Below, in pieces: positions 1 through 9,403 of a stretch of DNA of 64,000 bases. Made by a program: the position numbers and the translations under genes. Below the pieces are notes generated by a model. That model made no database searches. It saw nothing but the letters and a program-made list of their open reading frames with translations, and was not told the origin of the DNA. How positions within the stretch are numbered: position 1 is the first letter of the stretch; every line of letters begins with the position of its first letter. This stretch comes from Sulfitobacter sp. CW3 (lineage in GTDB: Bacteria > Pseudomonadota > Alphaproteobacteria > Rhodobacterales > Rhodobacteraceae), in NCBI RefSeq assembly GCF_019392245.1, contig NZ_JAHXRL010000005.1:62001-126000 (forward strand), given 5' to 3'.

Positions 1-1515
1 ATCAAGGGCCGCCGCATAAACAAACGGTTTAAAGCTGGAACCGGGTTGCCGTTTGGCTTGGGTGGCGCGGTTAAACACAGAGGCCTGATACGAGAACCCG
101 CCCTGCATCGCGATGACGCGGCCGGTATTCACATCCATCGCGACAAAGCCGCCCTGAACTTCGGGGATCTGGCGCAAGGTCCAGCGGATAAATGACCCGT
201 CATCGTCCGAGGTCATACGGCGCACCAACACCACGTCGCCAACATCAAGCAGATCGCCTGCTACCTTTGCTTTGCCCGACAATTTACCATCGTCCAGCCG
301 TTTGCGCGCCCATTGCACATCTTTGGCAGTGATAAAGTTACCCTCGGCGGTTTCGGGCACACCTTCGATACCGATCCGCGCATCGCTGTTGCCCACGCTT
401 AGGACAACGGCAGGATACCATGGGTTTTCGAGATTAACGTCACGCGATACCCGCACGTTTGCCAGCGCTTCGCGCCATGTCGCCTCGTCGGTCAATTTAT
501 CGGCCGGGATTGTCTTGCCTGTGCCGCGCCAGATACCGACGCCACGGTCGTATTCTTCTAGCTGTTGTTGCAAGGCCTGCGCGGCAACGGGCTGCATTTC
601 GTTGTCGATGGTGGCGCGCACGGTCAAGCCGCCGGTGAAAAACTCGCCCTCGCCAAAGTTCTCAGAGAGCTGGCGGCGGATTTCATCGGTAAAGTAATCG
701 CGCGGCGGGAGTTCCGCCTTAAAGCTTTCAAAGTCGCCATTTTGAACGGACCGCAAAGGTTGCGCGACCTCGCTTTCATAGACGGCTTGGCTGATATAGC
801 CGTTTTCTTTCATCTCGCGCAGAACGAAATTCCGGCGTTGCATCAGGCGTTCTTTGCGGCGCACCGGATGATAATCTGACGGCGCTTTGGGCAAGGACGC
901 CAGAAATGCCGCCTCATGGGGCGCAAGTTCGCTGAGTGTTTTGTTGAAATACGTCTGTGACGCCGCAGCGACCCCATAGGAATTCTGGCCCAGAAAAATC
1001 TCGTTCAGGTAAAGCTCGAGGATTTTCTCTTTGGGCAGGGTTTCCTCAAGGCGGGCGGCAAGGATGATTTCCTTGATCTTGCGTTCGGCGCGGCGGTCAC
1101 CGGACAGCAAAAAGTTTTTCATGACCTGCTGGGTAATGGTCGACGCCCCGCGCACGTCTTTGCCACGCGTGCGCACCGCGTCCACCGCAGCGGCACCAAT
1201 ACCGCGCAAATCATAGCCCTCGTGGGTATAAAAATTCTTGTCTTCCGCCGAAATAAACGCCTGTTTGATCAGCGGCGGGATTGTATCGGCCGGGGCAAAT
1301 AAACGCCGTTCCTTGGCAAATTCATCAATCAAACGTCCCTGACCGGAATAAATCCGGCTGATGGTCGGCGGCGTATACTGCGCAAGGGATTCGTGGCTGG
1401 GCAGATCACGCCCGTACATCCAAAACACCGCCCCAACGGTCAAGACAACCATGCCGATGGCCATGGTCAGGGTGGTGAAAATACCCCCAAAGAAGGATAG
1501 AATTAAACGAAGCAC
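1..1515 (-). CDS. mrcA: Penicillin-binding protein 1A, C-terminus cut by window edge
   Basis: Bifunctional class A PBP that polymerises lipid II and crosslinks peptidoglycan in the periplasm. The 505 visible residues start at a GTG at 1515 with an AGGG ribosome site about 12 bases upstream. A single N-terminal anchor helix (about residues 5-33) is followed by the GT51 glycosyltransferase domain with the catalytic Glu in EDKNFYTHEG (E91) and the GASTITQQ motif (123-130). The transpeptidase domain has only begun: its SxxK motif (S493-S-F-K496) lies nine codons from the window edge, so the SxN and KTG motifs are outside. The gene follows the amidase gene in the same direction, a pairing common in Rhodobacterales. 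Family assignment is firm; the start codon is inferred. Confidence 0.95.
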   Translation of the reverse strand, partial: MLRLILSFFGGIFTTLTMAIGMVVLTVGAVFWMYGRDLPSHESLAQYTPPTISRIYSGQGRLIDEFAKERRLFAPADTIPPLIKQAFISAEDKNFYTHEGYDLRGIGAAAVDAVRTRGKDVRGASTITQQVMKNFLLSGDRRAERKIKEIILAARLEETLPKEKILELYLNEIFLGQNSYGVAAASQTYFNKTLSELAPHEAAFLASLPKAPSDYHPVRRKERLMQRRNFVLREMKENGYISQAVYESEVAQPLRSVQNGDFESFKAELPPRDYFTDEIRRQLSENFGEGEFFTGGLTVRATIDNEMQPVAAQALQQQLEEYDRGVGIWRGTGKTIPADKLTDEATWREALANVRVSRDVNLENPWYPAVVLSVGNSDARIGIEGVPETAEGNFITAKDVQWARKRLDDGKLSGKAKVAGDLLDVGDVVLVRRMTSDDDGSFIRWTLRQIPEVQGGFVAMDVNTGRVIAMQGGFSYQASVFNRATQAKRQPGSSFKPFVYAAALD

Positions 1516-1645
1516 GTGTGGCAGTCCCTTGCAAGGCTGTTGGTAAACCCGTCTATACGCGGGCGAATTGGAATCGTCAAAACACGAAGCGGTGGAAATC
1601 TGGCGATAAACCGCGCAGGTCCGCGCGTGGGTATCACACGAGGGG

Positions 1646-2860
1646 TTACTGGCGGATCAACGGCTTAAGCGCCGCATCCTGATCGCGCCACTGTTTGATC
1701 GCATCGGCAATGGCCGCCACCATCACCGCCCGCCAAACCGGATCACGCAGATTGTTCATGTCGCGGTTATTGCTTAGAAACCCGATCTCGATCAGGACCG
1801 ACGGAATATCGGCGGATTTAAGCACCGAAAACCCTGCATTGCGCAACGGGCGACGGTTCATCGGCCCGCCTGCCGCCTTCATCCCCGCCACTAGCGTTTT
1901 AGCCGCCGCAACCGAACGGGGTTCGGTTTCCTGCCGCGCCAAATCCAGCAAAATCCCCGCGACCTGATCATCCGATCCGGTCAAATCGGCACCCGCAATA
2001 ATGTCAGACCGGTTGTGCCGTGCCGCCAGATGTTCGGTGGCTGTATCGCTGGCCTCGTCCGACAGGGTATAGACCGTGGCCCCTTTTGCACCGCCTTGTT
2101 GCAGGCTGTCCGCGTGCAGCGATATGAACAGGTCCCCTTGAGCTTGATGTGCAATGGCGACGCGGGTCTCGAGTGCGACAAACATATCGCTTTCGCGGGT
2201 CATCATCACGTCAATGCCGTCGCGCTTCAACGTGTCGCGCAGCGCGTGGGCAACGGTCAGCATCAGATCCTTTTCTAGGATTCCATCGTTTTCTGCCCCC
2301 GGATCAACACCACCGTGCCCCGGATCAAGGATCACCAAGAACCGGTCCTCATCTTGGGGATTGGCGGGTTTGGGTGGTGCGGCCAGCGCCAACGTCCACG
2401 CAGGATCAGTCGGCGCGCCAGCTGCGGCCGCAAATTCGTCGGGCTCAACCGGCTTTAGCGTGATCTCAAGCGTGGCTTTGCCCGACCCGCTGTCAACCGG
2501 CATCCCGATTTCACGCGGAACCATCGGTGTGGCCAGATCAGCCACCAGACGCGACCAACCGGGCTGGAACGGACCAAAGCGCAAGTCGCTGATATTGCCC
2601 GGTTCTGCCAACAAGTCAGCGGTCTTAACCCCCGACCAGTCGGCCTCGCGAAAATCCACAACAAGGCGGGCGGGATCATCCAGCAGGAACACCCGAAACG
2701 GCACACCTTGGCTTAGGTGCAGTGTCAGCGTGGTGCTGCCAAACCAGCCATCCGAAATCTCGCTGGGGCCCGGATCAACGCGGGCAAGCGCCGTTAGCTC
2801 TTGGGCCGATACCGGATGTGCAAACGCGAAAAGCGTCGCCAATAAGGGGAATAACCGCAT
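1646..2860 (-). CDS. amiC: N-acetylmuramoyl-L-alanine amidase, AmiC type
   Basis: Periplasmic zinc amidase that cleaves the bond between MurNAc and the stem peptide, acting in daughter-cell separation. I chose the ATG at 2860 because it gives a clean signal peptide (MRLFPLLATLFAFAHPVSAQ); an upstream in-frame start would add 18 non-hydrophobic residues. Residues about 27-137 look like an AMIN targeting domain; residues about 175-400 are Amidase_3. Likely zinc ligands and catalytic residues are H182 (DPGHGG), E196 (EKD), H249 (SLHADS) and E358 (LIEIGFLSN). Length 404 residues, normal for the family. It lies 130 bases upstream of the PBP1A gene on the same strand, so wall synthesis and remodelling genes are probably coexpressed. 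Confidence 0.93.
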   Translation of the reverse strand: MRLFPLLATLFAFAHPVSAQELTALARVDPGPSEISDGWFGSTTLTLHLSQGVPFRVFLLDDPARLVVDFREADWSGVKTADLLAEPGNISDLRFGPFQPGWSRLVADLATPMVPREIGMPVDSGSGKATLEITLKPVEPDEFAAAAGAPTDPAWTLALAAPPKPANPQDEDRFLVILDPGHGGVDPGAENDGILEKDLMLTVAHALRDTLKRDGIDVMMTRESDMFVALETRVAIAHQAQGDLFISLHADSLQQGGAKGATVYTLSDEASDTATEHLAARHNRSDIIAGADLTGSDDQVAGILLDLARQETEPRSVAAAKTLVAGMKAAGGPMNRRPLRNAGFSVLKSADIPSVLIEIGFLSNNRDMNNLRDPVWRAVMVAAIADAIKQWRDQDAALKPLIRQ

Positions 2861-2928
2861 GCCTGTCACCGTTCTGATCGTGGTGTTTGCGGGCAATCTA
2901 TCACCTGCACGCACGGGCGACCAGCCTT

Positions 2929-4071
2929 TCAGCGCGCCGCCATATACGCCTTGAGCCGCGCAACCCCTTCGGCGATGTCCGCCGTGCTGCGCGCATATGA
3001 AAACCGCAAGGTTTGATGCCCGCGTATGGGGTCGAAATCCAGCCCCGGCGTTACGGCAACCCCTGCCCTATCAAGGATATCGCGCGCCAGAACGCGGCTA
3101 TCATCGGTGATGGCTGACACATCGGCATAGACGTAAAACGCCCCGTCAGGTGGCGCAAAGCTGGTGAACCCAGCCGCACGCAAACCGTCGATCATCAACG
3201 TCCGGTTGGCGCGGTACACATCCATGTTGGCTTGCAACTCATCGTCGCACTCCATCGCGGCAAGGGCCGCAACCTGACTGGCATGGGGCGCGCAGATGAA
3301 CATGTTTTGCGCGATGCGTTCAACGACGCGGACATGATCCTCGGGGACAACCATCCAGCCCACGCGCCAGCCGGTCATGGAAAAATACTTGGAAAATGAA
3401 TTGATTACATAGGCATCATCGGTGATCTCAAGCGCGGTAACGGCCTTTTTCTCATATTCGATGCCATGGTAAATCTCGTCCGAGATAAACGACGCGCCCT
3501 GCCCTTGGGTCGCGTCAATCAGCGCCTTCATCGCGGGGCGGTCCAGCATGGTGCCCGTCGGGTTCGCCGGTGACGCCACCAACAACCCCTTAAGGTCCAT
3601 ACCCGCGAAATCCGCCGGCACAGGCTGATAGCGGTTGTCGGGTGATGTGGGCAAATCAACGGGGTCCAGCGCCAGCGCCTTTAGGATCTGCCGATAGCTG
3701 GGGTATCCCGGTGCGCCGATGCCAACCTTGTCGCCCGTGTCAAAAAGCGCGGTAAAGGCCAGAATAAAGCCGCCCGACGACCCCGAGGTAATCACCACGC
3801 GGTTCGGGTCCAGATCGACATTGTACCATTCGCCATACATCTGCGCGATCCGCGCCCGCAAGGCAGGCAAGCCCAATGCAACCGTATAGCCCAACGCGCC
3901 GTCATCCATCGCCTTTGCCAAGGCGGCAGTCGCGCCTGACGGGGCACCAGTGCCGGGCTGGCCCACTTCCATGTGAATGATGTGGCGGCCAGCGGCTTCG
4001 GCGGCCGCTGCGGCTTGCATCACGTCCATCACGATAAAGGGATCGACCTGAGAACGGGTTGAAATGCGCAT
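2929..4071 (-). CDS. Class I/II pyridoxal-phosphate aminotransferase
   Basis: Fold-type I aminotransferase of the aspartate/aromatic group, 380 residues from the ATG at 4071. Visible PLP motifs: SPANPTG around N170, SDEIYHG around D198, and the Schiff-base lysine K228 in SFSKYFSMTGWR, with the downstream Arg of the same motif. The true substrate cannot be told from sequence; members of this group act on aspartate, branched-chain or aromatic amino acids. An upstream in-frame codon at 4107 would add 12 residues with no support. The gene is divergent from the DsbA-like gene (138 bases between starts), so the two promoters share this gap. It is followed after 68 bases by the amidase gene on the same strand. 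Confidence 0.9.
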   Translation of the reverse strand: MRISTRSQVDPFIVMDVMQAAAAAEAAGRHIIHMEVGQPGTGAPSGATAALAKAMDDGALGYTVALGLPALRARIAQMYGEWYNVDLDPNRVVITSGSSGGFILAFTALFDTGDKVGIGAPGYPSYRQILKALALDPVDLPTSPDNRYQPVPADFAGMDLKGLLVASPANPTGTMLDRPAMKALIDATQGQGASFISDEIYHGIEYEKKAVTALEITDDAYVINSFSKYFSMTGWRVGWMVVPEDHVRVVERIAQNMFICAPHASQVAALAAMECDDELQANMDVYRANRTLMIDGLRAAGFTSFAPPDGAFYVYADVSAITDDSRVLARDILDRAGVAVTPGLDFDPIRGHQTLRFSYARSTADIAEGVARLKAYMAAR

Positions 4072-4208
4072 GGGCTTAATCCTAAACTTGGGGCAATGAC
4101 CTTTCACCGCACCCCGCTGGTGCCGTCAACCCTTGTGCGATGGCCCAAAATCGCGCACCACCTGTGCCAAAGCCGCCCAAGGGCCGCGCAACAACAGTGA
4201 GTACCCCA

Positions 4209-4967
4209 ATGACCAAAGCGATCGCTTCTTCTCTTTTTTCCGGCGCAATGATGGCCTTGGCCCTTGGCGGGTCGGCGCAAGCCATGGATTTGACCGAATT
4301 GACCGACGCAGAGCGGGTGCAGTTCGGCGTCGAAGTCCGCGCCTATCTGATGGAAAACCCCCATGTTATTATGGAAGCGGTCAACCAGTTGCAGGCCAAA
4401 GAGGCCGAAGCACAGGCCCAAGCGGATTTCAATCTGGTCACTGACAACGCAGATGCGATTTTTAACGATGGCTATTCCTATGTGGGCGGCAACCCCGAGG
4501 GCGATATCACCATCGTGGAATTCATGGATTACCGCTGTGGCTATTGCAAAAAGGCGTTCTCCGAAGTTGAGAAACTGGTGAACGGCGACGGGAACGTCCG
4601 CTTTATTGTCAAAGAACTGCCGATCCTGGGCGAGCAATCAATGGTCGCCTCACGCTTTGCCATCGCGACCAAGCTGGTTGCGGGCGACGAGGGATATAAA
4701 TCCGTTCATGACGCGCTGATGAGCTTTAACGGGGATATCACGCCGACCTCGCTGGGTCGCTTGGCCAAAAGCTTTGATCTGGATGCTGATGCCATCATCG
4801 AGAAAATGGACAGCGCCGAGGTGACCGAAGAGATCGCCCAAACCCGTGCCTTGGCGCAGGTGCTTTCGATCTCGGGGACGCCCACATTCGTCATGCAAGA
4901 CGAACTGCTGCGCGGCTATCTGCCCTATGATCAGATGAAAGCCATCATGGAAGAAAAACGCGGATAA
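4209..4967 (+). CDS. DsbA-family thiol:disulfide oxidoreductase
   Basis: Secreted thioredoxin-fold protein of 252 residues. The ATG at 4209 gives a signal peptide ending GGSAQA (about residue 25). After an N-terminal helical segment (about 30-75) comes the thioredoxin-like domain with the active-site CGYC (C110-C113) in EFMDYRCGYC and the cis-proline loop SGTPTFV, placing it in the DsbA/Com1/ScsC-like group. It probably introduces or isomerises disulfides in periplasmic proteins. In-frame codons upstream, including a GTG at 4198, would put charged residues before the signal peptide and are less likely. It stands alone: divergent from the aminotransferase and convergent with the GIY-YIG nuclease gene. 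Confidence 0.92.
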   Translation: MTKAIASSLFSGAMMALALGGSAQAMDLTELTDAERVQFGVEVRAYLMENPHVIMEAVNQLQAKEAEAQAQADFNLVTDNADAIFNDGYSYVGGNPEGDITIVEFMDYRCGYCKKAFSEVEKLVNGDGNVRFIVKELPILGEQSMVASRFAIATKLVAGDEGYKSVHDALMSFNGDITPTSLGRLAKSFDLDADAIIEKMDSAEVTEEIAQTRALAQVLSISGTPTFVMQDELLRGYLPYDQMKAIMEEKRG

Positions 4968-4983
4968 AGACGGGTATTCCCTT

Positions 4984-5045
4984 GACCTGCGCGGTTGCAT
5001 ACTTGGTGACAACGCAGGTCATAACTGAATTATATCAATCAGTTA
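4984..5045. other. Two inverted repeats between convergent genes
   Basis: The gap between the dsbA-like gene and the nuclease gene holds GACCTGC (4984-4990) facing GCAGGTC (5014-5020) with an inner GTTG/CAAC extension, then TAACTGA (5022-5028) facing TCAGTTA (5039-5045). Neither is followed by a clear T-run on either strand, so a rho-independent terminator is not certain; an operator or insertion-junction role is equally open. Confidence 0.4.
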
Positions 5046-5097
5046 AACATCACCCTTAAACCATCACATCAAGTGACAGGGCCGATCCACCGGCCCG

Positions 5098-5637
5098 TCA
5101 CAAAAACCGCTGATGATAGCAGACCATGCGGGCAAAATGGGCGTCAAGCGACCGCTTCAGATGCGGTGCCTCTTTCACGGTCAGAATATAATCGACCAAA
5201 AGGTCATATTGCTTGATCTGACGGGGCAACCGGTTGGAGGGGATCAGACGCGATTGCCGTTCCTCTTCTTCAATCACTTGGGCGACCTGCTTTTCCGGCC
5301 AAATCACAGCCCCGTCCCCCGGCACCATGGCCTTGCCGTTCATCAAAGGCAGCTCGGCATCATAATGGGCGAAAATCGCGCGCTCTAACGGCTCGACCTC
5401 CTCTTTGCTGTTAACGGGCCACGCCCAGACGAACGCGATTTCCCACACATCAATTTGGCGGTTGGCAATCACATCCGAACGGGCCGACGTCAGGTGCCTG
5501 CGCACCCGCGTGCGAATGCCGTCCACCGATTGGCCTACATAGATCGGTTGCTGATCCAGATCACACAGCGCATAGACGCCAATCTGATTGGTCAGCGTGC
5601 TTAGCGCCCTACCGCGAAAGCTTTGCGCGGTGGTCAT
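5098..5637 (-). CDS. GIY-YIG nuclease, Eco29kI-like restriction endonuclease candidate
   Basis: A 179-residue protein whose N-terminal half carries the GIY-YIG nuclease signature: GVY (20-22), YVG (33-35), then R44 and H48 in RVRRH, E85 in EPLERAIF and N100 in PLMNG. The R-x3-H spacing is the one known for Eco29kI-type restriction enzymes, whose GIY-YIG domain uses Tyr, Arg, His, Glu and Asn. The C-terminal part (about 105-179) matches nothing I recognise and could bind DNA. Its start overlaps the end of the upstream C5-methyltransferase gene by four bases, so they are translationally coupled. The pairing implies double-strand cleavage of sites the methyltransferase protects. Alternative: a standalone GIY-YIG repair or housekeeping nuclease. 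Confidence 0.8.
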   Translation of the reverse strand: MTTAQSFRGRALSTLTNQIGVYALCDLDQQPIYVGQSVDGIRTRVRRHLTSARSDVIANRQIDVWEIAFVWAWPVNSKEEVEPLERAIFAHYDAELPLMNGKAMVPGDGAVIWPEKQVAQVIEEEERQSRLIPSNRLPRQIKQYDLLVDYILTVKEAPHLKRSLDAHFARMVCYHQRFL

Positions 5638-6788
5638 GCCACTGCTTCCAGACTGCGGCGCGCAAGGATGGGCGCGAATAGCACGTGATCAAGGTATCGC
5701 ACCACCGGCACCGCCACGCCATCACCCGCCACGCGGTAGGCGTTGTTATAGGTGTCAGGCATACGATAGCTGTCAGGCAAGCCCATCAGCCGCGCCACCT
5801 CGCGCGAGGAAACAAGCCGGGCGCGGGTACGGTTGCCTTTGATAAACAACAGAATTTGCCGCGATGACCCGCCCGCTGGTGTGCGCAAGCATCCCGCCAA
5901 GCCATCTGTGCGCAGTTCGGCCCGTTGGCGCACGTTCCCGTCGGCATCTGGCCGCCCGCGTTTGTAGATCGTGCCGACCACGGTCCGCCCTGCTTGTCGG
6001 GCCACGCGCAAACGCTCAAGACTGGGGGGCGACATCAGAGTCACGAGGCGATCTGTATCAGCCTCGGAAAACCACGGCATCGACGCGCGCTTTTCCAGCA
6101 CGTCTTCTAATGCATGATCCGCAGCGGGCGCATCGTCCAGCTTCCACCACAGCCAGTTCGACCGTACGGGCCGCGAGGCCGCGCCCAGAAACTTTCGCAG
6201 TTTTTTGCCGTGAAACGCATGGGACGGTTTTGGCACCGTCAGACCGGTAATGTCGATGTCGTTGCGAACGCAAACCACAAACAACCGTGGGCGGCTTTGC
6301 GGCAGGAAACCGCGCGCGTCAATCTCGAGCGCCCCAACCTTGTAGCCAAGGCCCACAAAGGTCGCGAGGACTGTGTTCAAATCTGCGCCCCCATTGCGCG
6401 ACACCAGCCCGACCACGTTTTCAAACGCTATAATGCGGGGCGCGAACCCTGCCTTGATCGCGGTGGTGATCTTTTCAGCCCAATGAGAAAACACGCCGCT
6501 GCGCGCACCAGACAGCCCACGCCCCTTGCCCGCAAGGCTGAAATCCTGACAGGGGCTTGAGGCCCAGTAAAGATCGATTTGTTCGCGTAAAACCGCATCA
6601 TCTAGGGCCGCGATATCGCATTCATGCAGCCCCTGAGCGCCCCAGTTCTGCCCGTAAACCTTGCATTTCATCGCATCAATGTCATTGGCCAACACGCAAT
6701 CCCAGCGATCTTGCAATGCAGCACGCACCATCCCGCCACCGCAGAAAAATTCAGCGTATTTCGGGGGGTGATCGGGGGTCTCAGTCAT
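5634..6788 (-). CDS. DNA cytosine-5 methyltransferase
   Basis: 384-residue C5-MTase. In order: SAM-binding motif I FFCGGGM (14-20, a variant of FxGxGG), motif IV with the catalytic cysteine C80 in SSPCQDFS, motif VI ENV (123-125), motif VIII QSRPR (164-168), a variable target-recognition region (about 185-290), and a C-terminal motif X region near GDGVAVPVV. It transfers a methyl group to C5 of cytosine in a specific site. It precedes and overlaps the GIY-YIG nuclease gene, giving the methylase-first order that lets the host be protected before cutting starts. The recognition site cannot be read from sequence. An in-frame start at 6788 fits; only 64 bases separate it from the ispG stop. Confidence 0.92.
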   Translation of the reverse strand: MTETPDHPPKYAEFFCGGGMVRAALQDRWDCVLANDIDAMKCKVYGQNWGAQGLHECDIAALDDAVLREQIDLYWASSPCQDFSLAGKGRGLSGARSGVFSHWAEKITTAIKAGFAPRIIAFENVVGLVSRNGGADLNTVLATFVGLGYKVGALEIDARGFLPQSRPRLFVVCVRNDIDITGLTVPKPSHAFHGKKLRKFLGAASRPVRSNWLWWKLDDAPAADHALEDVLEKRASMPWFSEADTDRLVTLMSPPSLERLRVARQAGRTVVGTIYKRGRPDADGNVRQRAELRTDGLAGCLRTPAGGSSRQILLFIKGNRTRARLVSSREVARLMGLPDSYRMPDTYNNAYRVAGDGVAVPVVRYLDHVLFAPILARRSLEAVA

Positions 6789-6852
6789 AGCTATTAGTAT
6801 GAAATGCGGTTTTGCGTGTCGATGGCTAAATCGCCGTCACGGCAGTGCCGCA

Positions 6853-7974
6853 TCACTCTGCCGCTTGCTTTTCGGCCTCGATCACGGCGGCGCGGGCTTC
6901 GACCTGTTCGACGATATGTTCGATCATGCCTTCATTGCCCAGCTTGTGGCTTTGCTTGCCCGCCAGATAGACCATGCCAGACCCGTTGCCGCCACCGGTA
7001 AAGCCGACATCGGTCATCAGCGCCTCTCCAGGGCCGTTAACCACGCAGCCAATGATGCTCAGGCTCATCGGGGTTTTGATATGCTCAAGCCGCTTTTCCA
7101 GCGTCTCGACAGTTTTGATCACGTCAAACCCCTGGCGCGCGCAGGACGGACAGCTGATGATGTTCACGCCGCGATGCCGAAGCCCAAGGGATTTGAGAAT
7201 CTCAAAGCCCATTTTGACTTCTTCGACGGGATCGGCAGACAGGCTGACGCGGATCGTGTCGCCAATGCCCATCCACAGCAGGTTGCCCATGCCAATCGCG
7301 GATTTGACCGTGCCGCTGATCAGCCCGCCTGCCTCGGTGATGCCAAGATGGATCGGCGCGTCGGTTGCTTCGGCCAACTGTTGATAAGCAGCGGCGGCCA
7401 TGAACACGTCAGAGGCTTTGCAGCTGATCTTGAATTCATGGAAATCATTGTCTTGCAGTAACTTGATGTGATCCAAGCCGCTTTCGACCATCGCATCGGG
7501 GCAAGGTTCGCCGTATTTCTCAAGCAGGTGCCGTTCCAGCGATCCGGCGTTGACGCCGATCCGAATGGAACAGTTGTGATCACGGGCGGCTTTGATGACT
7601 TCCTTAACGCGTTTTTCGTCGCCGATGTTGCCGGGGTTAATCCGCAGACAGGCGGCCCCTGCTTCCGCAGCTTCGATCCCGCGTTTGTAATGGAAATGGA
7701 TGTCGGCCACGATGGGCACCGATACTTCGCGCACGATTTCCTTGAGCGCCTTGGACGACGCCTCGTCCGGGACCGAGATCCGCACAATATCGGCACCAGC
7801 ATCGGCGGCGGCCTGAACCTGTGCAATCGTCGCCTTGATATCGGTGGTCAGGGTGTTGGTCATGGTCTGCACCGTAATCGGTGCGTCCCCACCCACCGGC
7901 ACATTGCCCACCATGATCTGACGGGATTTCCGGCGGTAGATATTTCGCCAAGGACGGATGTGATTCAGCGACAT
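6853..7974 (-). CDS. ispG: 4-hydroxy-3-methylbut-2-enyl diphosphate synthase
   Basis: Penultimate enzyme of the MEP isoprenoid pathway: reductive conversion of MEcPP to HMBPP with a [4Fe-4S] cluster, in the cytoplasm. From the ATG at 7974 the protein is 373 residues, the usual bacterial length without the plant insert. An N-terminal TIM-barrel is followed by the cluster domain with C275 and C278 (SCPSCARQG), C310 and E317 (GCVVNGPGE), the three-Cys-one-Glu ligand set of the family. An ATG six codons upstream is also possible. It follows the rodZ-like gene on the same strand (76 bases), a neighbour pair found in many proteobacteria. Confidence 0.96.
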   Translation of the reverse strand: MSLNHIRPWRNIYRRKSRQIMVGNVPVGGDAPITVQTMTNTLTTDIKATIAQVQAAADAGADIVRISVPDEASSKALKEIVREVSVPIVADIHFHYKRGIEAAEAGAACLRINPGNIGDEKRVKEVIKAARDHNCSIRIGVNAGSLERHLLEKYGEPCPDAMVESGLDHIKLLQDNDFHEFKISCKASDVFMAAAAYQQLAEATDAPIHLGITEAGGLISGTVKSAIGMGNLLWMGIGDTIRVSLSADPVEEVKMGFEILKSLGLRHRGVNIISCPSCARQGFDVIKTVETLEKRLEHIKTPMSLSIIGCVVNGPGEALMTDVGFTGGGNGSGMVYLAGKQSHKLGNEGMIEHIVEQVEARAAVIEAEKQAAE

Positions 7975-8050
7975 GGACAGCACCTTTGGCAATAGATCAG
8001 CGTTGCCCGCAACCTATTCAGCCGCAGCCCTGCTTGCAATGGCAAGTGGC

Positions 8051-9283
8051 TTATTCTGTCGGGCTTGTCGCGGCGTTTTGAAGTTCGGCAACCATCGTCG
8101 CAAGGGCCGAGTTTTCTTCCAGCAATGCCAGTTGATATAGATCGGCCACGGCCTGACGTTGCAACGGCAGGTTCGACGTCACAGTGCCGCGGTCGCCAAC
8201 GGGGCCGTAATACTGACCATCCATGGCGAAATACAACGCGCCGGATTCGCCGGTGCGCAGCATCGGTGGTTCCTGTGTTGCAGGCACATCCCAGCTGTCA
8301 CCCTTGTTCATGATCCCTTCAAAGATCACTTTGCCGTCTGCCGCGCGAATGCGAACCCAAGACGGGTAAGCGGCGACCAGACGCAGTTCAGGCGCAGGCC
8401 CTTCGACAACCTGCGGCATGGCAACATCACCAACCGAAGAATCGCCCGTGGCACCCACAGATGCAATTCCGGCGATCACCTGGCTGTCCATCGTGGGCGG
8501 TACAAAACTGCCAACGGTATGGGGGTCAATCGATGCAATCGGCGCATCGCGTGCGATCAAAACCGGCACATCAAGGGCCGCAGGACGGTACAGACGGTCC
8601 AACGCATCTGTGCGCGGCACCGTCAGGTCCTGCGCGACCACAGCGTTCAGCGACGTCTGCGGCGCAGGGTTCAGCGCCCCTTCGAGCGGGTCAAGGTCGG
8701 ACAGGACAACCGGCGTTTCATCAACCGGCGTGACCTGCACACGTTGTACTTCTTTCAGAACGCTCCAGCCGCCAAAACCGATCGTGCCAATCAACGCGAC
8801 CAGAACCAGTACAGAGCCCAAGGCACCCGGTTCGATCCGGCTGAGCAGGCTGTCGCCCACAGGGGTAAATGGCGTGGCAGGGCGTTTGAAAATGTCGTTC
8901 TCGGCCTGACGCATCATGCGTTCTTCGCTGGCCGTTTTCTTGATCACGGATGCCTTGTCGGACATGCCATGCGCAACTGAGAAGCCGGATTCTGAACAGA
9001 AAGACGAAAACGCCTCATCCGGGTCCATGCTGAGGTAGCGAGCATAAGATCGGACATACCCAGCGATAAAACCAGGTGTGTCAAAGGCATCAGGATCGGA
9101 ATTTTCGATGGCCGCGATGTAAGACGCTTTGATCCGCAATTCACGTTGGACATCAAGCAGGGATTTGCCCATCGTTGCACGTTCGCCGCGCATCAAATCG
9201 CCCAAACGCAATTCATACGCGTCAAAGCCGCGGGCTTCTACTTGCTCGTCCTCATTTGCCTTGGAACCCCAACGCCCGATCAT
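8051..9283 (-). CDS. rodZ: RodZ-like cell-shape protein (HTH, one TM, DUF4115)
   Basis: Bitopic membrane protein of 410 residues. A cytoplasmic HTH_25/Xre-type domain (about 25-95, with ERATMGKSL and the helix IKASYIAAIE) is followed by a linker, one membrane helix (about 155-176, GSVLVLVALIGTIGFGGW), a Pro-rich periplasmic linker and a C-terminal DUF4115-like beta domain (about 320-395). RodZ links MreB filaments to the wall synthesis machinery; the HTH binds MreB, not DNA. Its position directly upstream of ispG supports the call. Alphaproteobacterial versions are divergent in the periplasmic part, as here. Confidence 0.82.
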   Translation of the reverse strand: MIGRWGSKANEDEQVEARGFDAYELRLGDLMRGERATMGKSLLDVQRELRIKASYIAAIENSDPDAFDTPGFIAGYVRSYARYLSMDPDEAFSSFCSESGFSVAHGMSDKASVIKKTASEERMMRQAENDIFKRPATPFTPVGDSLLSRIEPGALGSVLVLVALIGTIGFGGWSVLKEVQRVQVTPVDETPVVLSDLDPLEGALNPAPQTSLNAVVAQDLTVPRTDALDRLYRPAALDVPVLIARDAPIASIDPHTVGSFVPPTMDSQVIAGIASVGATGDSSVGDVAMPQVVEGPAPELRLVAAYPSWVRIRAADGKVIFEGIMNKGDSWDVPATQEPPMLRTGESGALYFAMDGQYYGPVGDRGTVTSNLPLQRQAVADLYQLALLEENSALATMVAELQNAATSPTE

Positions 9284-9403
9284 ACCTACGTCCCGCCGTT
9301 ATCGTGCCTGTTACACTTTCCCGGGCCGTTTTCACGATTCGAGATGTGTTGTTTCTTGCGTTATCCTTAACACAAATCAACGGGCTACGAAGGAAAAACG
9401 TAT

